Positions 27,493 through 36,253 of a stretch of 64,000 nt of DNA are shown here, one piece after another; within the stretch, counting starts at the first letter, position 1; every line of letters begins with the position of its first letter. Made by a program: the position numbers and the translations under genes. The notes below the pieces were generated by a model that saw only the letters and a list, made by a program, of their open reading frames with translations, made no database searches and had not been told where the DNA came from. This DNA is from UBA9655 sp964597045 (GTDB lineage: Bacteria; Pseudomonadota; Alphaproteobacteria; UBA9655): assembly GCA_964597045.1 (NCBI GenBank), contig CAZQWE010000001.1:1-64000 (forward strand), written 5' to 3'.

Positions 27493-28302
27493 ATGGTTAA
27501 AGTGTTAAAGAAATATGAGGGATATGCTCTCATTACGGGTGGGTCAAGTGGTATAGGGCTTGAGTTTGCAAAACAACTCGGCGAGCAAGGTTATAATCTC
27601 GTTCTCGTTGCACGAGATACGAAAAAACTGGAAACAGCTGCATCCCATCTAAAAAAGAAATATTCTATTGATGTGGTTACAATTTCTCAAGAATTAGCTG
27701 ATCCCGACTCGACAGATTATATTTATAATTTTCTTAAGAAAAAGAAGATACACGTTGGGCTTCTCGTCAATAATGCAGGATATGGCCTAACGGGTTTTTT
27801 TCACGATGCTGATAGAAAAAAAATGCTCAATATGATTAACGTCATGTGCGTGGGCCTTACGGATTTAACATATAAGTTTTTACCCAATATGTTAGAAAGA
27901 GGTTCAGGGGGCGTTATTTTGATTTCAAGTCTTGCAGCCTTCGTCCCCAACCCTCTAGATTCTGTTTATGGAGCCGCAAAAGCTTACTCTTTAGAGCTAG
28001 GTATTTCTCTTCACACAGAGTATGGAAGCAAAGGGGTTGATTTTTTAACAGTTTGTCCAGGTTTCACTGATACTCAATTTTTTGAAGCATCTAAAATGTA
28101 CAAGCCCAAGAACAACCTACTTTCAACCAACAAGATAGTCAGTAACTCACTAAACGCACTTGGCAAACAGATTTATATAAAAATAATAAACAAGGACAAC
28201 GAGCTGCGTTTTTTCTTATTGATGATGAAAGTTTTACCCTACAAAACAATAGAGAAAATGTTAAAGAAGTATTATAAAGAAAAACTTAATATTCAGCTTT
28301 AG
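27493..28302 (+). CDS. Short-chain dehydrogenase/reductase (SDR)
   Basis: This 269-residue classical SDR has the NAD(P) loop TGGSSGIGLEFAKQL near residue 15, NNAGYG near 95 and the active site S...YGAAKAY near 155-165. Its closest look is to the 'YqjQ/DltE-like' group that acts on lipids or sterols, but the substrate is not given by sequence. It has a weak ribosome site (GAGCG) and lies alone. The 225-base gap upstream, shared with the divergent LuxR-STAND gene, is very AT-rich and contains an imperfect repeat (AGAGTTA ... TAACTCT). Confidence 0.85.
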   Translation: MVKVLKKYEGYALITGGSSGIGLEFAKQLGEQGYNLVLVARDTKKLETAASHLKKKYSIDVVTISQELADPDSTDYIYNFLKKKKIHVGLLVNNAGYGLTGFFHDADRKKMLNMINVMCVGLTDLTYKFLPNMLERGSGGVILISSLAAFVPNPLDSVYGAAKAYSLELGISLHTEYGSKGVDFLTVCPGFTDTQFFEASKMYKPKNNLLSTNKIVSNSLNALGKQIYIKIINKDNELRFFLLMMKVLPYKTIEKMLKKYYKEKLNIQL

Positions 28303-28396
28303 ACCCTTAATTCTCTAAGGCTAGCAACAATTCTTCACTTTTTCTTTACCTCTCCCATCATATAATAGAGTATAAGGTAACATAAGAGGTTAGGGT

Positions 28397-29293
28397 ATGA
28401 CTCACGTCGATTTCATAGGTTCTGCATCAGGGTGGGGAGCACAGATTCGCGCCACCGAACTCGGCCCAGATGCCGTAAAATCCTCTCGTATCCTAGATTC
28501 TCTCCCTTATCCTTGGGTATGGAAAGAAACCTTTTATCCTGAGAAAAAAGCCAAAGACATTAACTTGCCAAATGGTGACCCAACTCTTCCATTTATTACG
28601 GATGTGTGCAAACAAATCTCTGGTGCTGTACAGCAATCGTTGACAGACAAAGCCTTCCCTGTCGTGATCGGAGGCGACCATTCCGTTGCTGTTGGCACAT
28701 GGGGAGGCGTCACAACAAAAATCAATGCTTTTCAAAGGTTTGGTCTCATGTGGATTGACGCCCATATGGACTCTCACACACCTGAAACAACGCCTTCTCA
28801 TGCCTATCATGGCATGCCGCTCGCAGCCCTTCTTGGATACGGGAATCATTCCTTCGTCAATCTATCCCAGCATTCACCTGTCCTCAGCCCTGAGCACGTT
28901 TGTTTAATTGGGGTTAGAAGTTATGAAGAAGGAGAAGCTGCCCTCCTCCAACGATTAGGTGTACGGGTATTTCATATGGATGAAATCCAAACACGAGGAT
29001 TTAAAACCGTTCTTGATGAAGCCCATAAAATAGTCACCTCAGGAACAGAGGGATTTGGCGTATCCATTGATCTGGATGCCTTTGACCCACATGACGCTCC
29101 GGGCGTGGGAAGTCCTGAACCTTATGGCCTGAGTGCTGAGGAAGTGCTTCCGACTCTTTCCATTATCAAAAAAGATCCTCACTTTAAAGCACTTGAAATT
29201 GTGGAGTACAATCCTATGCTAGATAAGGAGAGCAAAACCCAACTTTTAATTCGAGATTTACTTTTAAATCTTCTACCTGAGAGGCGTAAATAA
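28397..29293 (+). CDS. rocF: Arginase
   Basis: This 298-residue protein has the three manganese-binding signatures of the ureohydrolase family: GGDHSVAVGTWGG, DAHMDSHT and SIDLDAFDP. Length and the HGMPLAALLG segment favour arginase over agmatinase. It splits arginine into ornithine and urea in the cytosol. The stop overlaps the ATG of the aminotransferase gene by one base (TAATG), so the pair is co-translated as an arginine-degradation unit. Confidence 0.92.
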   Translation: MTHVDFIGSASGWGAQIRATELGPDAVKSSRILDSLPYPWVWKETFYPEKKAKDINLPNGDPTLPFITDVCKQISGAVQQSLTDKAFPVVIGGDHSVAVGTWGGVTTKINAFQRFGLMWIDAHMDSHTPETTPSHAYHGMPLAALLGYGNHSFVNLSQHSPVLSPEHVCLIGVRSYEEGEAALLQRLGVRVFHMDEIQTRGFKTVLDEAHKIVTSGTEGFGVSIDLDAFDPHDAPGVGSPEPYGLSAEEVLPTLSIIKKDPHFKALEIVEYNPMLDKESKTQLLIRDLLLNLLPERRK

Positions 29294-30537
29294 TGACAAA
29301 AACACAAGACTTCATTCACCGAGAAGATCAAGTCTGTGCACAAACCTACAACCCCCTTCCTGTTGTTTTGCATAAGGGTAAAGGCGTTTGGGTGTGGGAT
29401 ATTGAAGGAAATAAGTACCTGGATATGATGACAGCTTACTCAGCAGTAAGCTTTGGGCATGCAAATGAGAGACTTGTGAATGTCCTCACAAAGCAAGCGA
29501 ATACTCTTGCTTTGACGTCTCGGGCTTTTTATTCAGATCGCCTAGCCCCTCTCCTTGAAAAATTGTGCACTGTTTCTGGATTTGAAATGGGCATTACAAT
29601 GAATACAGGAGCTGAAGCCGTAGAGACAGCTGTCAAAGTAGCAAGACGCTGGGGATACGAAGTTAAAGGGATCTCGAATAATCAAGCTGAAATCATTGTG
29701 GCCGAACATAATTTCCATGGACGGACAACGACCATTATTAGCTTTTCATCAGAGGCAGAATATCAAAGAGGCTTTGGCCCCTTAACTCCTGGATTTAAGA
29801 CAATACCTTTCGGTAATGCGAAAGCCTTGAGAGAGGCGATAACTTCGAATACGGCAGCCTTTCTTGTCGAACCTATTCAAGGAGAATCAGGAATCATCAC
29901 ACCTCCCCAAGGATATTTAAAAGAAGTTCGGCGTATTTGTTCCGAGAATAATGTATTGATGATCCTCGATGAGGTTCAGTCAGGCTTGGGAAGAACAGGA
30001 AAATTCTTTGCCTTCCAACACGAAGAGATTATGCCTGATGGCATTACAATTGCTAAAGCATTGGGGGGAGGTCTCCTTCCTATCTCCGCCTTTCTCAGCC
30101 GGAAAAATATCTTGTCCGTCATGGGACCAGGTAGTCATGGCTCCACATTTGGCGGTAACCCTTTAGCGAGCACAGTTGCTTTAGAAGCCCTAACCATGCT
30201 TGAGGAAGGTCTTGTTGATCATACCGCAAAGCTTGGGGTTTACATGAATGAACGTTTAAGGAGTATTGATTCCCCTCTCATCAAAGAAGTTCGCGGTCTT
30301 GGCTTATGGTATGGGGTAGAATTTTATTCTGAATTCGTCAGTGCTCGTGAGATCTGCGAGCGTATGCTCACAAAAGGCGTTCTCTCAAAAGATACCCACA
30401 AAACGGTCGTAAGATTCGCCCCTCCCCTTATCATTACTAAGGAAGAACTTGATTACGGCTTGGATGGGTTTGAAGAAGCGGTAAAAGAGCTTGAGAGGGA
30501 AAAACTCCCTCTTGCACGTCAAAAAATTTCTGATTAG
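29293..30537 (+). CDS. rocD: Ornithine aminotransferase
   Basis: This 414-residue class III PLP aminotransferase has MNTGAEAVETAVKVARRWGY near residue 95, AEHNFHGRTT, and DEVQSGLGRTGKFFA followed by the PLP lysine in TIAKALGGGLLP. The overall sequence fits RocD/OAT (the YNPLPVVLHKGKGVWVWDIEG start is typical). It converts ornithine and 2-oxoglutarate to glutamate semialdehyde and glutamate. It is translationally coupled to arginase. Its 3' end lies just before the cobalamin riboswitch. Confidence 0.94.
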   Translation: MTKTQDFIHREDQVCAQTYNPLPVVLHKGKGVWVWDIEGNKYLDMMTAYSAVSFGHANERLVNVLTKQANTLALTSRAFYSDRLAPLLEKLCTVSGFEMGITMNTGAEAVETAVKVARRWGYEVKGISNNQAEIIVAEHNFHGRTTTIISFSSEAEYQRGFGPLTPGFKTIPFGNAKALREAITSNTAAFLVEPIQGESGIITPPQGYLKEVRRICSENNVLMILDEVQSGLGRTGKFFAFQHEEIMPDGITIAKALGGGLLPISAFLSRKNILSVMGPGSHGSTFGGNPLASTVALEALTMLEEGLVDHTAKLGVYMNERLRSIDSPLIKEVRGLGLWYGVEFYSEFVSAREICERMLTKGVLSKDTHKTVVRFAPPLIITKEELDYGLDGFEEAVKELEREKLPLARQKISD

Positions 30538-30551
30538 TATCGCCTTACTAA

Positions 30552-30780
30552 AGGTGCTTTGTAAGTTAAAAGGGAACACAATCGCAAGAAATGCTTGTGA
30601 AAATGTGGCTGCACCCGCAACTGTAAAACGTGAGTTTTTAAGCTGAATACCACTGACCTCTGGGTTGGGAAGGTTGCTTAATTTGGTAAAGCGTTAGCCA
30701 GGAGACCTGCCTTTAGAGTCATCACTACGTTTGGCGGGCCTGACAAACGGAAGCGAAGAAGTCTCGTAGATGACGGAATA
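30552..30780 (+). promoter_or_regulatory. Cobalamin (B12) riboswitch
   Basis: All core elements are present in order: TTAAAAGGGAA near 30566, GCTGCACCCGCAACTGTA (30608-30625), CCACTG (30650-30655) and the B12 box AGCCAGGAGACCTGCC (30696-30711). Downstream, GTCATCACTACG (30718-30729) pairs with CGTAGATGAC (30765-30774) with a bulge, the likely expression platform. There is no T-run, so translation rather than termination is probably controlled. The next gene's AAAGGAG follows at 30796. It fills the 267-base gap between rocD and that gene. Confidence 0.93.
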
Positions 30781-30807
30781 AAAATAACATACGTCAAAGG
30801 AGACATG

Positions 30808-32160
30808 ATGCACCAGAATATACTCTCTTACTCATCCTTTTTAAAACCTAAGTTTATCCACACTTTTTTTGCTTTATCACTGGCAAGTTATTATGTGGCA
30901 ACCCATCCACCCCTTATGTTCCGCTTGGCCTCTCACATTCCCCTCCCCCATCTTATTCAGCAAGTCATAAGTGAAAATCTTCAAACCGTACCGAATTATA
31001 AACCACCTTTGAAGCTTGGCTCCCATTCATTAAGTGTAGGACAGAGTTTTGAGATACCATTTGTGGAAAAGACCCTTATTGAAAAATCAATGAGTTATCA
31101 TCCATTGATAAATAAAGTTTTAAAGAAGAATTCCAATCTTCCTCTCAATACAATCCAAGCTACAGCTGTTAAGCTATTTGTGTTTCAATCAGGAGAGAAG
31201 CCGGTAGCTCCAACCACAGTTCCGTTTTATTTTATGACGACTCACGAGCCAGTCGTTCCTATTGAACCTCTTGTTGCTCATCAAGAAACAATAGTCAATC
31301 CTCGAGTCCTAGAGGAAGTTATTGTTGCTCCTGAACCTGTCATTCCTATTCAACAAGCTCTTAACCTACCTCAAATAGTGGAGTCTCCTGTTGTTGAGGT
31401 TATCGCAATTCCTGAGCCAATCGTTCCTGTGCAGCAAGCTGTGATCGCCACTCAAGTTCTAAAGGCCAAAATTGTTGATGTTCCTGAGCCAGCTTTAGAA
31501 AATAAGCCCTTTCAAAATAACTTAAATGAACCTCCTCAAAAACCATTACTAGTCATAAGCGCATCTCCCTCTCGAATAGAGCATATTCATGTCAAGGAAG
31601 GAGATCGAGTTGAGAAAGGACAGCCTCTCCTTAAAACTTCATTTATGAAGATGGAAGACATTATTCGGGCTAAAGTTGATGGAGTTATTGGAAGAATACT
31701 TATAAAACAAGGTGATAACGTCGCTGTAAATCAACGATTAGCCGAAATTAAACCTGCTGTCGAACTTCCTGTTTTGAAGAAGTGGAATGAATACAAGTTT
31801 GACTCAAAAAACCAACTCCTCAAATTATGGCTGATGAAGCTAGCGCCAGGAAGAACGTTTTCTCAGGATGAGACGATGATTCGGATTGGTCTTATAGAGA
31901 CCCTACTGTCTCCAGCCTATCAAGGCTTAATTACTATGGAATGGGAAGATAGCGATGAAGATGTTATGAGAACAAAACGTGGTGAATTTTGTAGAGCTTA
32001 TTTAAATCATATTAAATGGTCGGCAACTAGCTATGAAAAGTTATTTCTAACTCCTGAGAAAGATTGGCACGCTGTCAATGAAAAAGCTTATTTCAAAGCT
32101 TACAATTTACCTAAGAAGTTAGGTATAAGTGCTTATAGGGATGATGACTTTCACGTATAA
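30808..32160 (+). CDS. Riboswitch-controlled membrane-anchored protein with biotinyl domain
   Basis: Two ATGs occur (30805, 30808); the second (450 aa) has the better spacing from AAAGGAG. An N-terminal hydrophobic segment (about 17-33) would anchor it. Residues about 120-240 are a Val/Pro/Glu-rich linker with near repeats (APEPVIPIQQA, IPEPIVPVQQA), like the hinges of biotinyl or lipoyl carriers or TonB. Residues about 245-320 align with the biotinyl domain of PccA in this window: HVKEGDRVEKGQPLL, then FMKMEDIIRAKVDGVI (target Lys codon 31648-31650), then IKQGDNVAVNQRLAEI. Ala before MKM is Phe. A 130-residue C-terminal domain is unrecognised. B12 control of such a protein is new to me. Function unknown. 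Confidence 0.8.
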   Translation: MHQNILSYSSFLKPKFIHTFFALSLASYYVATHPPLMFRLASHIPLPHLIQQVISENLQTVPNYKPPLKLGSHSLSVGQSFEIPFVEKTLIEKSMSYHPLINKVLKKNSNLPLNTIQATAVKLFVFQSGEKPVAPTTVPFYFMTTHEPVVPIEPLVAHQETIVNPRVLEEVIVAPEPVIPIQQALNLPQIVESPVVEVIAIPEPIVPVQQAVIATQVLKAKIVDVPEPALENKPFQNNLNEPPQKPLLVISASPSRIEHIHVKEGDRVEKGQPLLKTSFMKMEDIIRAKVDGVIGRILIKQGDNVAVNQRLAEIKPAVELPVLKKWNEYKFDSKNQLLKLWLMKLAPGRTFSQDETMIRIGLIETLLSPAYQGLITMEWEDSDEDVMRTKRGEFCRAYLNHIKWSATSYEKLFLTPEKDWHAVNEKAYFKAYNLPKKLGISAYRDDDFHV

Positions 32161-32171
32161 AGGTATATTCA

Positions 32172-33125
32172 TCAACCCGTTAGGCGTCCCATGGCCAAGA
32201 ATTTCTCTCGACGTTGAGTACGTGCAACATCTCCTCCCATAGCGAGAAGCGGTTTAAAGGCTTTTTCCATGGCTTCTCCGACGGATTGAATCGCGGTTTG
32301 CGGATGACGCTGGGCGCCTCCCATAGGTTCAGGAATAATTTTATCAATCACACCGAGCTCTTTAAGATCCTGCGCTGTAAGCTTTTGAGCCGCTGCTGCT
32401 TCTTCCTTTTTATCGCGTGTCCGCCAGAGAATTGACGCACAGCCTTCTGGGGAAATAACTGAATAAATTGAATGCTCTAGCATTAATATTGTATTGGCAA
32501 AGGCAAGAGCCACCGCGCCTCCCGATCCTCCTTCCCCAATAATGGTTGTGAGGATAGGAACATTAATGGCGGAGCTAACTTCAAGACACCTCGCGATAGC
32601 CTCTGACTGGCCCCTCTCCTCGGCTTCAATAGCGGGGTGAGCTCCAGCTGTATCGACGAATGTAATAACAGGCAGTTTGAATCGATCAGCCAGTTGCAGT
32701 AAACGAGCCGCCTTCCGGTATCCCTCAGGACGAGGCATTCCGAAATTGTGCTTGAGACGAAGCTCCGTATCCTTCCCTTTTTCATGGCCCATAACAACCA
32801 CTGGATGGCCTCTGAAGCGGCCAAGGCCACCGATGATGGCAGCATCCTCTGCAAAGTTTCTATCCCCTGCAAGAGGCGTAAAATCAGTTATTAACGAACT
32901 CAGATAATCACTTGTATGAGGTCTTCCTGGATGACGAGCCACTTGCACTTTTTGCCAGGGAGTCAAATTCTGGTAAGTTTTATGCAAGAGCTTCTCCGTT
33001 TTTTCCTGAAGCCTCTCAACCTCATTTGCAATGTTCACCTCGCCTTTTGAGGAAAGATGACGCAACTCATTGAGCTTGCTCTCTAGCTCAACAATGGGCT
33101 TTTCAAAATCAAGTGTAATCGCCAT
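32172..33125 (-). CDS. accA: Acetyl-CoA carboxylase carboxyltransferase subunit alpha
   Basis: This 317-residue protein has the standard AccA length and features: an N-terminal helical region (LDFEKPIVELESKLNEL), VARHPGRPHTSDYL, FGMPRPEGYRKAARLL, FVDTAGAHPAI and IGEGGSGGAVALAFAN. With AccD (outside the window) it transfers carboxyl from biotinyl-AccB to acetyl-CoA for fatty acid synthesis. It is transcribed alone, convergent with the riboswitch gene 11 bases away. Confidence 0.97.
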   Translation of the reverse strand: MAITLDFEKPIVELESKLNELRHLSSKGEVNIANEVERLQEKTEKLLHKTYQNLTPWQKVQVARHPGRPHTSDYLSSLITDFTPLAGDRNFAEDAAIIGGLGRFRGHPVVVMGHEKGKDTELRLKHNFGMPRPEGYRKAARLLQLADRFKLPVITFVDTAGAHPAIEAEERGQSEAIARCLEVSSAINVPILTTIIGEGGSGGAVALAFANTILMLEHSIYSVISPEGCASILWRTRDKKEEAAAAQKLTAQDLKELGVIDKIIPEPMGGAQRHPQTAIQSVGEAMEKAFKPLLAMGGDVARTQRREKFLAMGRLTG

Positions 33126-33204
33126 ATGACAACTCCTTCAAAATTCTGACACTGAATTTAGACGGGTCTTGGCAAAGGATCAAGAGAAACCATAAATATC
33201 GTAT

Positions 33205-34116
33205 TTATCCCTCGCCCAAAAGACTTTGCTTTACATTAGGTGAGTCTAAAGCCTTCAAAAACCACCTGAGAGTTGGGCTTTTTGAGCCTACGTGCCACGC
33301 AATGTTATAATGTGATTTTCTCTTAGCATGTGCCATTAAAGTGAGGGTCACGAGTTCACCGCTTTTAAGATACTCTCGAATACGTGGCTTAGGCAAATAG
33401 CCGACTCCAATCCCGAGACGTTGCGCCTCTATCTTTGCGTCCATTGTTGGCACGGTAATTTGTGTTTGCCTTTCCCCATATCCTGTCGTTCTCTTGAGTA
33501 GCCCCCGTGACGTATCTGAGACAACAATGCTTGGATAGGGCTCAAGATCTTCAGGGTTTATATATCTTGGGAGTTGAGTTAAGGGATGATCCCGAGCCAC
33601 AGCATAGACAAATTCAATATTCCCCAAAGTCATTTGATCGCAAAGGAGTGTGGGAGGTGGCTCTCCACCTGCTCCTATCGCAAGGGTCGCCCGATTCTCA
33701 AGCAACGCATCCCAACAACCATTTAAGACTTCACGCGAAATGCGTAAATTAACCTGAGGAGCTACCTTGCGAAATTCATGCATAAGTGTCAGAAGAGCTT
33801 CAAATGACATGACATCATCAATAGCAAGTGAAAACTCAGACTCCCATCCCTCATGAACTTGCTTTAAGTCAGTCTTGAGTCGATTGAGTCCCTGAAGGAG
33901 AGGCCTTCCCCCAGCCAGAAAATAACGTCCCTGATACGTTAAAGTGGGTCGGTATGTCGTTCGATCAAATATCTGAAAGCCAAGCTGGTCTTCTAATTTC
34001 TTCACATGTTGTGTAATGGCTGAACGTGTTCGATACAATAAGTCTGCAGCTGAAGAGAAGGACCCAGCGCGATCAATTGTATCAATGAGAATGATATCCT
34101 GTATATCAAAATGCAT
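33205..34116 (-). CDS. LysR-family transcriptional regulator
   Basis: This 303-residue protein has an N-terminal winged helix-turn-helix (residues 1-62: GSFSSAADLLYRTRSAITQHVKKLEDQLG) and a two-lobed effector domain. Divergent from the exported rhodanese gene by 157 bases, the classical layout for a LysR protein that controls its neighbour and itself. Two inverted repeats in the spacer are candidate binding sites. The effector is unknown; sulfur compounds are a guess from the neighbour. Confidence 0.9.
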   Translation of the reverse strand: MHFDIQDIILIDTIDRAGSFSSAADLLYRTRSAITQHVKKLEDQLGFQIFDRTTYRPTLTYQGRYFLAGGRPLLQGLNRLKTDLKQVHEGWESEFSLAIDDVMSFEALLTLMHEFRKVAPQVNLRISREVLNGCWDALLENRATLAIGAGGEPPPTLLCDQMTLGNIEFVYAVARDHPLTQLPRYINPEDLEPYPSIVVSDTSRGLLKRTTGYGERQTQITVPTMDAKIEAQRLGIGVGYLPKPRIREYLKSGELVTLTLMAHAKRKSHYNIAWHVGSKSPTLRWFLKALDSPNVKQSLLGEG

Positions 34117-34138
34117 GAAAGCTCCAACTTGTTAAGTT

Positions 34139-34238
34139 ATTCTAACCATAAAGTTTAGAATAATCAAATTTATTTATTCCATAAATTGCATTATATGTAA
34201 AATAACTTGACAAACAGTTATTTATAAAACTGTACAAT
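34139..34238. promoter_or_regulatory. LysR/rhodanese intergenic region: two inverted repeats and a promoter-like pair
   Basis: ATTCTAA (34139-34145) and TTAGAAT (34155-34161) form a 7-bp inverted repeat with a 9-base spacer and T-N11-A symmetry expected for LysR sites. ACAGTT (34214-34219) and AACTGT (34228-34233) form a second. TTGACA (34207-34212) with TACAAT (34233-34238) looks like a sigma-70 promoter for the rhodanese gene, but the 20-base spacing is long, which would suit activator-dependent expression. Confidence 0.5.
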
Positions 34239-34273
34239 GTTAAATTATGTTAAACAATTTGAAAGGAAAGACG

Positions 34274-34735
34274 ATGACGAAAACACAAAATATGGCGACA
34301 GCTCTTGGGATATCCTTGATGGCGGCCTCCTCCTCAATGAGCGCAAACCCTCCTGTGCAAGACTCAACCCAAGCCATTGAGTTCTTTAAGGACGAGCTCA
34401 ACTTCACAACCAACCCCCATGGCATTAATGCTTTGATTAGCAAGAAAGCTCAGGGAATCACAATCGTTGATGTGAGAACGACTGCCGATTATGCAAAAGG
34501 TCATATCCCTGGAGCCATCAATATTCCCTTTGATCAACATAACGGTTTTGAAGGGTCAGAGACCGTTTTCCCCGAACTCAGGAAGGATGGATTCAATTAT
34601 GTCTACTGCTATAAACACTTATGCAATCTAGGACAAAAGGCTGCCCTAAAGTTTGCATCCCTTGGCTATCCTGTTAAAGAGATGGTCGGTGGATTTAGTG
34701 AGTGGGAAAAAGAAAACTATCCTACCGAAAAATAA
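34274..34735 (+). CDS. Exported rhodanese-like sulfurtransferase
   Basis: The start at 34274 (153 aa) has GAAAGGA 6 bases upstream; an in-frame ATG at 34247 lies before it. Residues 1-23 are a signal peptide (Ala/Ser-rich, ending at or near SANPP). The rhodanese domain follows with VDVRTTADYAKGHIPGAINIP, the active-site loop CYKHLCNLG and the C-terminal GGFSEWEKENYP. The loop has two cysteines (C-x4-C), as in rhodaneses of the CNG type. It may transfer sulfur to cyanide or thiols in the periplasm. Divergent from a LysR gene. Confidence 0.87.
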   Translation: MTKTQNMATALGISLMAASSSMSANPPVQDSTQAIEFFKDELNFTTNPHGINALISKKAQGITIVDVRTTADYAKGHIPGAINIPFDQHNGFEGSETVFPELRKDGFNYVYCYKHLCNLGQKAALKFASLGYPVKEMVGGFSEWEKENYPTEK

Positions 34736-34742
34736 CATTAAA

Positions 34743-34771
34743 AAAGAGCAGGTTTACTCAACCTGCTCTTT
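34743..34771. terminator. Bidirectional terminator
   Basis: AAAGAGCAGGTT (34743-34754) and AACCTGCTCTTT (34760-34771) form a perfect 12-bp stem with loop TACTC between convergent genes. On the minus strand it is followed by T's (A-run before 34743), and on the plus strand by TTAATG. Confidence 0.85.
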
Positions 34772-34779
34772 AATGCTGA

Positions 34780-35559
34780 CTACTTAGAATGAGTGACACA
34801 CCTTTCCTTAACGCGCAACGTAAAGGCCTTGAGTTCATCCTTTGTAAGCAAGCTCTTACCCGCATCCATGGTTTCTTTCACAACTTGATTAAAACAATCT
34901 TGCATGGGATTGGTTCCAAAACTGAGATTCTGCACAGTTGCTGAAGCAAATTCAAACGTTGTTATATCGCCCTTTCTGTACCGAAGTTGTCCGATACAGC
35001 AAGCCATACAGTCATCAAAAGTAGGCTTTATCTCTGTTGAAGTTTGAAAAAGGCTATATAGAGACATAGGTGTCAGATTCTTTTTATAGGCCAAAACACC
35101 GTCTTTTAAATAGGCGTGAGAAATTCCACCATCGCACCGATCACCAGCGTCCAACACATCAATTCGAGTTAGGACTCCCTTATCAATCTTATAGACATTG
35201 AGAGCTGTATCAAAACCAGTCCCTCCTCCCGAAGATTCCGTATAAACAAGAAAATACTCAGGTTTCTCCATGTCTTGAAAATGAATCTTTCCTAAGGGTT
35301 TATAATAAAAGGAAGGAGGACTCTCAACAGAACCATAACCGATAAAACCTTCCTTGAGTTTTTGTGAATCCAATTCCTTGGACTCTCTCTGGCATTTATC
35401 TGAAGCAAGATTGACAGGTGCTTGAGGTGACTCCCAATGACCCAGACATTCAGGTCTTATGGGTTTGCTTTCAAAAGTAAAACCGTGAGAGGGCTCTTCA
35501 GCATTCAACGCCGACCCTAAAATGAATAATGAAAAAGCCAGAAACTTCGATCTATACAT
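34780..35559 (-). CDS. Exported protein of unknown function
   Basis: The start at 35559 (259 aa) has GAGGGGAG 10 bases upstream; the ATG six codons earlier has no ribosome site. Residues 1-19 are a signal peptide ending at LNA. The mature part contains several cysteines (CLGHWE, DKCQRES, DRCDGG, CMACCIG, DCFN, CVTHSK), which suggests disulfides in the periplasm. The YFLVYTESSGGGTGFDTALNVY strand resembles a beta-rich domain. The ribosome site lies inside the last codons of the upstream gene, so the two are translated together. No family recognised. Confidence 0.7.
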   Translation of the reverse strand: MYRSKFLAFSLFILGSALNAEEPSHGFTFESKPIRPECLGHWESPQAPVNLASDKCQRESKELDSQKLKEGFIGYGSVESPPSFYYKPLGKIHFQDMEKPEYFLVYTESSGGGTGFDTALNVYKIDKGVLTRIDVLDAGDRCDGGISHAYLKDGVLAYKKNLTPMSLYSLFQTSTEIKPTFDDCMACCIGQLRYRKGDITTFEFASATVQNLSFGTNPMQDCFNQVVKETMDAGKSLLTKDELKAFTLRVKERCVTHSK

Positions 35560-35560
35560 T

Positions 35561-36196
35561 CTAATGACTCCCCTCATTTTTTATAATTTTTCCCCCAATA
35601 ACCTTCCCGTTAACTTTAGCTAATGAATCCATTATGACCTCACCCTGACCCGACTCAAACTCGATCTTCCCATTGATGACTGTGGCACCCTCCAAATGCA
35701 ATAACTGCTTATTATTTCCCTCACTTGATTTTGCAATTTGTATATTATCAGCTTTTACATCAGTCAAAAATACCTGTTCGGCTTGTATATTAAGATCTTC
35801 AAAGGTGCATTCTTTAGCTAAAAGTCCCCCCTTTATTCTCGTCGGTCCTTCTATTTTGATATGGAATAAGTCCGCGGACCCAAGGATTGTTAAGTGCTCC
35901 GCAACGGAATCCTTCCCTGAATACCCACCATTAATGGTTAACTTGTTAAAATGACCATGAATCCCCACAACATAACCTCTAATTAGAGTATCACCGGTTA
36001 CATCTAATCCATTATATTTCAGTGACCCATCGGCGGTAATTGAGCTCGCTTTGATGTTATTTAAGGTAACTGGCCCCAGAAAGACAGCCGTTTCAATAGT
36101 TTTATCTTTAAGGTTTGTCATTCCTGTATAGGTCGTCGCATGTACGGAGGAATTTATGAGCAGATAAGATACTAAAAACGTTTTCGAAAATTTCAT
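35561..36196 (-). CDS. Exported beta-solenoid-like protein
   Basis: This 211-residue protein has a signal peptide (1-20, ending SVHA) and then about nine short repeats of alternating hydrophobic and G/N/D residues (VTLNNIKA, LKYNGLDVTGD, HFNKLTINGG, LTILGSADLF, VINGKIEFESG, VNGKVIGGKI), the look of a bactofilin or right-handed beta-helix. It ends one base before the next gene's ATG, so the two form a pair. Possibly a scaffold or surface polymer. Function unknown. Confidence 0.68.
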   Translation of the reverse strand: MKFSKTFLVSYLLINSSVHATTYTGMTNLKDKTIETAVFLGPVTLNNIKASSITADGSLKYNGLDVTGDTLIRGYVVGIHGHFNKLTINGGYSGKDSVAEHLTILGSADLFHIKIEGPTRIKGGLLAKECTFEDLNIQAEQVFLTDVKADNIQIAKSSEGNNKQLLHLEGATVINGKIEFESGQGEVIMDSLAKVNGKVIGGKIIKNEGSH

Positions 36197-36253
36197 TTTT
36201 TTCCCTGTTTTTTTGCAATCCTAATGAAAATATGAACGATTCACAAGATAAGA

